Shown piece by piece: positions 26,409 through 38,400 of a stretch of 64,000 bases of DNA. This stretch comes from Sinonovacula constricta. Its lineage: Eukaryota; Mollusca; Bivalvia; Cardiida; Solecurtidae. The stretch lies in contig CM017564.1 in the NCBI GenBank assembly GCA_007844125.1, forward strand, positions 11,942,692-12,006,691, given 5' to 3'. The position numbers and the translations under genes are program-made. The notes under the pieces were generated by a model. That model searched no databases. It was not told the origin of the DNA and was given only the letters and a program-made list of their open reading frames with translations. The first letter of the stretch is position 1. Each line of letters begins with the position of its first letter.

Positions 26409-29400
26409 CTGAAACGAAGACAAGAGCTAATGTAAAATGATCTATGTATTCGATTTGTCTGATAAACGTTGATACATTTTACTGGTTCTTTTATCTACAG
26501 TTTTTTTTCTCGTCATGTTCTGCCTTGTTACTACGTTTATAGTTATCACCAAAACCTACCCATGTTTTAGGTAACTTTGACAAAATGTCAGTAAAATCTC
26601 ATTTAGCCACAGTAAAGACTGTTTATAACAGTTTATAGCATTACCTTTATTGTCCAAATTATGAAATAAATCGCTAGTTCTTTTTCAAATTTAAAATTAA
26701 GCTGGATGGATATTTATTATATATATAAACAACACGAAACAGATACACATTTAGTTTATATTGTCAACAGTTAATTATAAGATGAAATACTTGCGTATCA
26801 ATTGAAACATGCGCAATACAGACAATTGTCATTACAGCAGCACTGGAGAGCGGTATCTCTTATGGGATACAATTGTAAGGAGGACAGTAGTGTAGAGGGC
26901 AATAAGAGGAAATCGCAGATGATCACTGAAAAGAACCGAGTTTTCTTTCCACGGCTAGCTTCCTTATGAAAGAAAGCTTGCTTTTTATGGCGCATTTTAT
27001 GGGGATATATGTATTACATCACATAAAATCACATCACATTATATAATATGAGGACAATAGTGTAGAAGGCAATAACAAAAAAAATCGCAGCTGTTCGGTG
27101 AGACAATTTTCAGAGAAAAGACCCGAGTATTCAACCGCCAAACGTTCACAAAAAGATAAGCATGCATACATAGGAACTGGCAGATGTTAAACGAGATGTT
27201 GATTAAGGAAGGAAACCCAAGTATGCTGAGGTAGACAACAGGGAATACATCATATTCGGAGTCAAGTTCCCATCCTCTTAGCAGAGGTACAGTTAGTTAA
27301 TCTTACTAATCTATATAATTAACTGACAGTTTAATGGCGAGACTAGTTCGATTTTTTTCGAGCAGAGATACAGTTCGTTACTCTCACACCTCTATGTAAA
27401 TAACCGACAGTGTAATAAAGAGTCTTGTTCCCCTCTTCCGAGCAGAGTTACGGTCCGTTACTTTAACAACTATTCTCATACTCCTAGCAGAGTAACAGTT
27501 CGCTTCTCTCACACAGCAATTAACCGACAGTGCAATAGAAAGTCTAATTCCCATCTTCCTAGCAAAGTTAAAGTTCGTTACTCTCACATATCTACATAAT
27601 AACATACAGTGCAATAGAAAGTTCTGTTCCCATTTTCCTAGCAGAGTTACCGTTCGTTACTGTATCGTATTTTGTAATTAAACGACGGTGTAATGGAGAG
27701 TCTAGTTCGCATCTTCCTAGCAGAGTTTCTGTTCGTTACACTCACATATTTATGTAATTAAATAACAGTGTAATAGAAAGTGTAGTTTCCATCTTTCTAG
27801 CAGAGTTACAGTAAGTTACTCTCACATATTTATGTATTTAACCGACAGTGTAATGAAGAGTCTAGTTCGCATCTTCCTAGCAGCTTTGCAGTTCGTTAGT
27901 CTCATATATCTATGTAATTAACCGACAGTGTAATGGAGAGTCTAGTTCGCATGTTCATAGCAGAGTTGCAGTTCGTTACTCTCACATTTTTATGTAGTTG
28001 ACAAACAGTGTAATAGAAAGTGTAGTTCCCATCTCCCTTGCAGAGTTGCAGTTCGTATCTCTCACACATCTCTGTAATTAATCGACAGTGAAATAGAGAG
28101 TTCAGTTTCCATCTTCCTAGTAGAGTTGCAGTTGGTTACTCTCACATATTTAACTAATTAACTAACAGTGTTATAGAAAGTGGAGTTTCCATCTTCCTAG
28201 CAGAGTTACTGTTCGTTACTATCGCATATCTATGTAATTAACAGACAGTGTAATAGAGAGACTATTTCCCAACCACCTAGCAGAGTTACAGTTCGTTACT
28301 ATCGCATATCTATGTAATTAACAGACAGTGTAATAGAGAGGCTAGTTCCTAACTACCTAGCACAGTTACAGTTCGTTACTCTCACATATCAATGGAATTA
28401 ACCGACATTGTAATGGAGAGTCTAGTTCCTATCTTACTAGCAGAGTTACAGTTCGCTACTCTCAAATATCTATGTAATAAACCGACAGTTTAATGGAGAG
28501 CCTAATTCCCATTTTCCTAGCAGATTTTCAGATCGTTACTCCAACATCTCTATGTAATTAACTGTCAGTGTAATGGAGAGTCTAGTTCCCATCTTCCTAG
28601 CAGTGTAAGAGTTCGTAGCTGTCACATATCCATGCAATTAACCGACAGTGTTATGGAGAGTCTAATTCCCGTTTTCCTATCAGAGTGACAGACCGTTACT
28701 GTATCATACCTATGTAATTAACCGACAGCGCAATAGAAAGACTAATTCCGATCTTCCTAGCAGAGTAACAATTGGTTACTCTCACATATCTATGTAATTA
28801 ACAGACAGTGTAATGAAGAGTCTAGTTTCCATCCACCTAGCAGAGTTAAAGTCCATAGCGTTCACAGATCGATGCAATTAACTGACAGTGCAAAAGAAAG
28901 TCTAGTTCCCATCTTCCTTGCAGAGTTACAGTTCGTTACTCTCACACATCTATGTAATTTACCGACAGTGTTATTGAGAGTCTAGTTCGCATCCACCTAG
29001 CAGAGGAACAGTCCATAGCGTTCACATATCTATGTAATTAACCAACAGTGTAATAGAAAGTGTAGTTACCATTTTCCTTGCAGAGTTACAGTTCGTTACT
29101 CTCACATATCTATGTAATTAACCGACAGTGAAATGGAGAGCCGTGTTCCCATCTTCCTAGCAGAGTTACAGTTCGCTACTCTCACATATCTATGTAATTA
29201 ACCAACAGTGTAATGGAGAGTTCAGTTTCCATCTTCCTAGCAGAGTTACAGTTCGCTACTCTCACATATCTATGTAATTAACCGACAATGTAATAGAGAG
29301 CCTTGTTCCCATCTTCCTAGCAGAGTAATAGTTCGCTACTCTCACATATCTATGTAATTAACCAACAGTGTAATGGAGAGCCTTGTTCCCATCTTCCTAG

Positions 29401-32400
29401 CAGAGTTACAGTTCGCTACTCTCACATATCTATGTAATTAACCAACAGTGTAACGGAGAGCCTTGTTCCCATCTTCCTAGCAGAGTTACAGTTCGCTCCT
29501 CTCACATATCTATGTAATTAACCGACAATGTAATGGAGAGCCTTGTTCCCATCTTCCTAGCAGAGTTATAGTTCGCTACTCTCACATATCTATGTAATTA
29601 ACCAATAGTGTAATAGAAAGTCTAGTTCCTATCCTCCTAGCAGAGCTTCAGTTCGTTACTCTCACATATCTATGTAATTAACCAACAGTGTAATGGAGAG
29701 CCTTGTTCCCATCTTCCTAGCAGAGTTATAGTTTGCTACTCTCACATATCTATGTAATTAACAAACAATGTAATGGAGAGCCTTGTTCCCATCTTCCTAG
29801 CAGAGTTAGAGTTCGCTCCTCTCACATATCTATGTAATTAACCGACAATGTAATGGAGAGCCTTGTTCCCATCTTCCTAGCAGAGTTACAGTTCGCTACT
29901 GTATCGTATTTTGTAATTAACCAACAGTGTAATGGAGAGTCTAGTTCCCATCTTCCTAGCAGAGTTACCGTTCGCTACTGTATCGTATTTTGTAATTAAC
30001 CAACAGTGTAATGGAGAGTCTAGTTCCCATCTTCCTAGCAGAGTTACAGTTCAATACTCTCACATATCTATGTAATTAACCAACAGTGTAATGGAGAGCC
30101 TTGTTTCCATCTTCCTAGCAGAGTCACAGTTCGCTCCTCTCACATATATATGTAATTAACCGACAATGTAATGGAGAGCCTTGTTCCCATCTTCCTAGCA
30201 GAGTTAAAGTTCGCTACGCTCACTTATCTATGTAATTAACCAAAAGTGTAATAGAAAGTCTAGTTCCCATCCTCCTAGCAGAGTTTTAGTTCGTTACTCC
30301 CACATATCTATGTAATTAACCAACAGTGTAATGGAAAGTCTAGTTCCCATCTCCCTAGCAGAGTTACAGTTCATTACTCTCAACTATCTTTGTAATTAAC
30401 CATCAGTGTAATGGATAAATGGATAGTCTACTTACCATCTTCCTAGCAGAGTTAAAGTTCGTTACTCTAACATATTGATGTAATTAACAGACAGTATAAT
30501 AGAGAGACTAGTTCCCATCTACCTAGCAGAGTTATAGTTCGCTACTCTCACATATCTATGTAATTAACCAACAGTGTAATAGAAAGTCTAGTTCCCATCC
30601 TCCTAGCAGAGTTTCAGTTCGTTACTCCCACATATCTATGTAATTAACCAACAGTGTAATGGAAAGTCTAGTTCCCATCTCCCTAGCAGAGTTACAGTTC
30701 ATTACTCTCAACTATCTTTGTAATTAACCATCAGTGTAATGGATAAATGGATAGTCTACTTATCATCTTCCTAGCAGAGTTAAAGTTCGTTACTCTAACA
30801 TATTGATGTAATTAACAGACAGTATAATGGAGAGACTAGTTCCCATCTACCTAGCAGAGTTATAGTCCATAGTGTTCACACATCTATGTAATTAACGGAC
30901 AGTGCAATAGAAAGTATCATTCCCATCTTCTTAGCAGAGTTACAGTTCGTTACTCTCACATATCTGTGTAATTAACAGACAGTGCAATAGAAGGTCTAGT
31001 TCCCATCTTCCTAGCAGAGTTACAGCTCTTTAATCTATTATATTTATGTAATTAAACGACAGCGTAATGGAGAGTCTAGTTCCCATACTCCTAGCAGAGT
31101 TACAGTTTTTTACTCTCACACATCTATGTAATCAACTGACAATGTAATGGAGAGTCTAGTTCCTATCTTCCTAGCAGAGTTACAATTTTTACTCTCACAC
31201 ATCTATGTAATAAACCGACAATGCAATGGAGAATCTAGTTTTCATCTTCACAGAACAGTAACAGGTCGTTAGTCTCACAGATATATGTAATTAACCGACA
31301 CTGTAATAGGGTGTCTAGTTTCCAGAATATTCATCTTCCTATTTAACCGGCGTGCGCTCCACTGCGCCTTGTTGGAGTTAATCTGTTTTGTCTTCCTCCC
31401 ACAAAGGGCGACACCAACGGGATGCGTTTCTATTTTTCCTCGGGGTCGGGATGAATCCCCGTGGAAGGCATTATATTGTCGACTGTTAAGCATTAAAATC
31501 ATGTCAAAAACTTTAATTTGGCATATTTAGGCTGTTGTTGTTTTTTTGTTCAATGTTCACTCGACAAAAATATAGTAACATGGATTCAAGTGATAAATAT
31601 TACCTCTACATTGTATGACATATGTGGATGTTAACAGGCGATATTTGGATTTAAGTGTGCCTTGAAGATAACACCTACCAAGCGTTGACGACAAGAACCC
31701 GGAGACCGCTGCACCCACGGCTCGATCTCTTTCATCCACGCTCCTGGAATATACCCGAATATACTGCGATTTTTTTTTCAGTTATAAAATTTAGATCTAT
31801 AATGAGAATAAATAAACAAGTGTGTATGATTTAGTAGCCTTAGCTTATTAGGAATCAATTTTTCTCAAAATATCATCAGAAAATGAAGAAATTGATACGT
31901 TGTAATACACAACCCAAAAGTTTAAATTCAATGCAGACATCCATCAAGTATTATTTCAGGTCATTGCAAATAACAAAATACAGGTTGTTTTGCTTGATTG
32001 AAATACATAGCAGCGACGCAACTACGATTTAATTAATCTATATATAAATAAGATGATTTCTACTATCATATAATTAAAATGTTGTTTAATATGTTCAGAT
32101 GATGTTATCTAAGCAAGGCACTGTTTTAGCACGTTTGTAATGGTGGTATCCGACAGGTTGCCTATATATCAAACCACAGCTTTGTGGATTTTGGTTTAAT
32201 CTTTTGTAATAACGACTACTTTAGTCTTAATAAATACGAATTTGAATTCTAACTTATTTCTTAGACGGAACTAATAGCGAATTAGACACACTTAATATGT
32301 ATTCTTTCCAACTATAAAAGCTCGACTGTGGTCTCTGCTAAAATAGATATCGACGACAAAACGGATTACCCGGATGACAATATAACATGATCTCAAAAGA

Positions 32401-35400
32401 ATGTATTCATGTGCTTTTCTAAGTTTAAAAATAGCGGTGCTCGGATTGAAAATACATGTTTACAATGACGATTAACACTGTTCACACCGATCTAAGACAT
32501 CAATGAACAACATTTTGAAGACCGTTTTTATGAAACAATGATTTATTTGGTTATTTGAGAAAAGAAATTATTGTCCAAATTGAGGGATACCACCTTTAAA
32601 TGTTCGTAGTCATTTTTAGAAATAATGATGACGTTCAGCTATATTGCGAAGAGGAAGACCTTAGACAAATGTCTTGATAGAGACGGGTGGCAGATAGGTT
32701 AGATAATAAAGGCGCCTTTCATGTGCTCCTTGAGTGACCTTAATGACGCCCCTACCTCACTTGAGCTATGAATGTTGGGATGATTTTCAGAGCCTTGAAT
32801 AAACCGCCCACGAATGCCAGGGCGGCATAAATGTAAAGTTTGTGAGAGCACCCTTGGCCACATATTCCTCCAACAGCCCTGCCTGACGGGATACACGTAC
32901 AGTTAAAGAAGTTCTGAAACAAAATTAAAGTGGGTGTTGAAATGGTGTCCCAATAAGGATAGCAATACGAAATTACTATTTGTTTACAGTCAACGAATGT
33001 ATTATTTATCTTTGACGCAACTTGGCGACCTCAGTTGCATTAATAATCAATCATTTTATATATGCGTGTTTTTTTCAAATTTTCCGCGGCCATTCCATGT
33101 CGATTAACCCACTTTACTGAGGAAAGCTCGTCTGGCAATCGTATTCTTCCGCTCTCTGTAAAAGGAGGTGTTTTTTTCAGTTATTATTAAGCGTTGCATT
33201 TATAACCAGATTTGCATTTTGTCAAAACAAGATAAGCATATTATTGATATTTTAAATTTATCCTGCTACGGGAATCTTCGCTTGGCGAAGTTGCCTTCGA
33301 CTCACATTAAATTGTAGAAACATGCAGAACTACCTTTTGTCGCGCTAGAGACGAGAGTAGTATTAAGTTGTAAGGTCGGTAGGTTCATGTGTAAAGGAAT
33401 ACATCTGTATTCATTGAATACGCACTAAGGTCCACAACTAGTTCGAAAAGTACTTTTGTTACTTTTAGCATATGTCAACTTAAACTCTTGGTTGTAAAAT
33501 AACTTTAAAGAAAAACTAAAATGACATTGTATACTTGATGGTTAAGAGTTTGGTAGAATATTTCTTTCCGTTTCTGCGACCTGCTCTCAGTTTATCGTAC
33601 GTACATGACTTTTAGATACATACAAGAAGTATTTCGTATTATCTAAAAAAATACGTAATTGTTGAGTAAACCATTCCAATGTTAATGGCTTATACACGTG
33701 ACGTATATTATCTACATGCGTAGTGTAGCGGCTACTCCTCCGGGTTGTTAACCTTAAACGACTAAGACAAAAGATCGACATTGTCCCGACCAGGGATGGA
33801 TTCAATAGGATGGGGAGTGCATACACCCACCACAAACCAGGTAAAAGAGTAGTGCTTAGCTAAATAAATTTTGTCTGTTGACTGCTTAGGTCGAAGTTAG
33901 GTTCCCTTATTGTGTATGTATATATATGTATAGTTTTACTGCGATTTTGATTCAGGCCTGATTTTGATTGTCCCGCCCTGGTCCCGACCCTGGTCCGGAC
34001 TCTTTTGATTGTCCCTTCCCTATGACAGCACAGACTGACAACATGTTTACATATAATGATGAACAGAGAAAAAATTGAATCCATTGTTGTTAGGAAAACT
34101 ATTTAATTCAAATTTGAGTAAGTGTTTCTATGAAGTTGCTGTAAAGGTGGTATACGACAGTATGCCTATATCTAATTAATATTGAACCACTATTTGTGGG
34201 AATTTGGGCATACATTGTGTATACATTTATACTTAGGTCTTTATTAATACGTTTTTTAACGCTAACTGATATTTGAGACATAATTAATGGCGAAATGTGA
34301 AAAAAAAATCTCTCAGAATGTGTTTTATTTCCAAATGGATAAACATCGATAGCGGTCTCTGCTAAAAATAGATATTAGAGCGGGTTAACCGTACGACTAT
34401 TTAAGGAGATATCTAAAGTAAGTGGTCACGAGTTTTCCTCAGTTTAAAAGTAGTTACCTCTGCAGGGTGGCTTGGACAGGAAATACCAGTTTGCAATGAC
34501 TAATGGTGATTTATGCTAGCCTGTTCACACAGAGGTAGGACACCAATGAACAGCAAATTTGAGGAAACTTTTCAGGTAGCAATTTCTTTGTTGTTTATTT
34601 GAGAAAAAGAATTGGTCCACACTGTCGGATACCACCATCAAGACTAGGATAATTCTATATGTTAACTAATAAGTGATTTCGGTTTTGGGCCAATACGACT
34701 GCCCTCGGACAAATGACAGGACCAATACAAAATCACTTATTTTTTAAGAACTTTATTAAATAACTACATGTACTTATAACCTTTCACATAGTTTACGTAG
34801 TTACTTTTTGCATAAATCCAAGTCAGAACATGCTTGTTTGTGTTTTTGTGAAGTCAACACGTTGTATATTTATAAAACATTCGGTTAAACACTACCAATT
34901 CATGTCGTGACTGTTTGAAAACTGAGAATATTTTGTTTCATAAATTTATGCAACTGGTTGGCGTCTGCACATAGACCCATTTAAAAAAAATGGCTGCCAT
35001 TTCAAATAGCTTCTTGCTGAGATTTACATCATTTTTGGCCCTGCGCCGAAAAGCGATATATATATTGACACTGTTTTAAAGCAGGCCGTCGTGTTATTTT
35101 TTTCATAGGACTTATAACGTATAGTTATTTAATAATCTAAATTACGTTACTGCTTACCATGCCTGCTTTAGACGTGCATCCACCGTGACAAGGACTGTAG
35201 TAACTACGGCCATCACCGCCACAAATTGGAAAATACTTCTCGTCATTACATTCGCACCCATTCTCACACTGGTCTCTCAGTGGTTGATAAAGAGAGGAAG
35301 TGACATCACTAAAATCGGTTTGAAATATTAGTTTTTAAAGCTGATATATTTTTTCTGCCATTATACTACTACAACACACTGTTAGTGTTGTTGATGTTGC

Positions 35401-38400
35401 TGCTGTTGTTGTTGTTGTTGTTGTTTTTGTTAGTTTGTTGTTTATATGTGTTAAGACAAAATAACTTTATTTAACACAGTTTGCATGCGCAAAATATAAC
35501 TATACAAAGAAACATTTATAATAGATAAGTTTTAACTGATACTTGTGGCTTCGTGGCTGTTAAATATGGTTACAATATTAACCGGGTTTTGCTTAAAAAT
35601 ACTCAAACAGCAACGTTCTGTGTTTAGAGATAAAAATAAAAATTAATCAAGAATATTCTAAACAAAATCAAAACAATACTTTCACGATTTACACTGTGTT
35701 AAAACATTGTAAAGTTGGGAACCCCTAAATAATTTGGAAAATACTTTAGTTTGTTTTTGGAGGAAGTGATTTAAAACTAGCGTAACATTTTTGTTTTACT
35801 ATTTAATCCCAATTATTTAATTGATAATCGACAATTGAGGTGAGAATTAATAATTTTATGGCACTCGTATCTGGCCAAAAATAATTAATGTTTACTAAGA
35901 TACTCATGATGAAAATAAATAAAAAAGGAAACATCTTTGAGATGCAGCTGAAATGTGGCAGATAGCTGGTGTTTTCTAATATTGCAGCCCCCATAAACGT
36001 TTGCAAAAATGTAAAGAGAACATTTGTTTATCACAGAAATAATGTATTTCACAATGACAAAACACAATAAACGTAATGAAAAAAAATCTTGTAATGCGCC
36101 ACTCTCATTTAAATTTGTTCCGAATATTCGAATATTATTCGAAAACACTTAACGAATATTCGAATATTTTTATCGGATTCGATTTACATCCTTAGTAATT
36201 AGTGAAACATTATGATGAACGTAAGCTAATTAATAATTCAGAGAAGAAATGAGTTATTGAGTATATTAAAATAGATTTCTACGAAGGTGTTAACTAATGT
36301 ATTTCTTTCAATTCTACAATACAAAACAAACAACTTACACTTGTCCATTATTTCCGTACAGATCAGGCTGGTTACAGCCGAGAAAGAAGCCCGAAACTTG
36401 ACATACAATGTTGATGGCCATGAAAGTGCACATCATCACCAGCATTGTCCTGGGCCTCATTTTAATCTTTCTCGTCAGGATGCCGCCGAGGAACGACCCC
36501 AATGATACAGCTGAGATGTTGCATATAGCTGGGAAAGTGTAAAGCAACGGTACTTGTCAGTGATATAGAGAATACTTGGCAAGGCTCGCGATTTAGATTT
36601 GTCTCTGCCTCTTGTGATAACATTTTCTTTGTTCAACACCAACCTAGTATTCTATTTATCCTACCATCTTACCGAATTTTGAGTTTCTTTTTCACTTTTC
36701 CACTCTATCTTTCAGTTTAAGTTTACAAATAATAATAATAATAATTACAAAAGTCCACATTCTATTTTAGTCTTTGTAATCATAAGCAGGGAAATTTGCA
36801 GTTGACATTTCAGCGGCATATAGTAACACCGTATAGGAGTTAACAGATTACCCCAAATAATAGATTATTACACTTTTATTTACTTTTATCAACAAGAGTA
36901 TGCTTAATACAATAATTCATAAATATAACTGGCATTTATATATATTGCATACTCTCAACGCAAACGTTTCGTGACTACCGAAGTGTGGTTTACTGGCGAA
37001 TAGTACCAACACTCGTTTAAACAAAACAAAACCATATCACAATGTACTGCATTTGGTCAAAAGTTTCTTTAACGTTTAAAAAAGACGTAGCTTCATCGAT
37101 TATCTAACAAAAACACTCCGGTGTGTTTCGGTGGTTTAAGGAAATTGCTGATTCAGTTTGGTCCATGTTCGTTTTAGTCGACATTTTCCCTTAGTAAAAT
37201 GATTTAAATTTCACCACGTGTATCATTCGACGACTTGTTCGTGGATTTATCGGTTTTGTGTGTCGTGTGCTCCCTGGAATTAATTGTTAACATGGACATT
37301 TTGTGAAAATATGCACCGTACAAATGTGAAGGAAATGAGCATGACATGTGCTGGAAACTGGGCATTGAGTGTTGTGAAGTTGGGTACTGGAAACTGTGCA
37401 TGGTGTGTTATGGAATGAGTGGGTGGAGAAGTAAAGGACTCGGATGAACCAACTGTTCAGGCTGGGGCTGTGTTGTACTGTCAGGACAAGGACTATGAGA
37501 CAGACGTGAAGGGGTTGCGAGAAGATTTGAACATTTTCCCTGTTGTTCAACTGAACTTGTTGAATAATTTACGACGGACTGTACATTTTTGTGGCCAGTT
37601 ACGGCCATTATATATGTAGGATGGACATTACTGGCGCGAAAATGTTGTACAGTGTGCTTTCTGACGCTGAGGTTAGTAATCCGCCGTTCCCCTGCCAAGT
37701 TGACTTCTAATGCTATGGCTTTTAACATTTTGCCAAGCTTGTTGACCCCTACACGCGAGTTGATGTACCAGTAGCATTGTGCGGAGTTTTCACACTTTGT
37801 GGAAGGCGCTATGTCAAAAGGACCATCTGGAGGGACATGCTAAGTGGTCTTCTCTGAGCATTCAATTTGTAAATGCCTACCAGACACCTGTCACAGTGAG
37901 TTGAAAACATTTCTAGAGACACTCTCCTTACTTCTGCAATATTTGCTCCAGTTTTTCTCTTGTTTGTCTTTCATTCGGTTTAAGATACTCAGCTCCATCC
38001 TGGCCTATTTTAGCTCGATGTCTACCCACCTGAAAATTCTAAGAATTTATTGTTTTCGTATAGGAGGAAAGTATATTAATTTGGTTTTCTTCATTTTAGG
38101 CTCTTCACTTATTGAAGTACTTATAAGTTATGATTCTTATCTTCGCCATTAAATAGTTTGGCTAAAATACAAAAGTTATATGGACCAAGAGGTTTTGTCA
38201 CAGACATGTAATTCCTCCATATTCTAGGTTTTTTACTGTTAATGTTCGAATCCCGGTCAGAAGCGTTCTTGTGGGGAGGACTTCCTAGCAGATGGTTCTA
38301 CCCAGACGTACATTCAGTTTTCACACCTTAGAAATTACAGGTCACATTATGTCCATAATTTAGTCGCAACATCATACTTTTTTCAAGCGAATAACAAAGG

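Noticed and set aside
27262..31325. CRISPR-like array of regularly spaced repeats
   Set aside because: Eukaryotic context; whole 80-bp units are repeated with no constant repeat separated by unique spacers. The same applies to the 70-bp array at 46965-49440.
31275..31502. Small gene at the edge of the 80-bp array
   Set aside because: The open frame runs out of a satellite monomer into flanking intron sequence, and no domain is recognisable.
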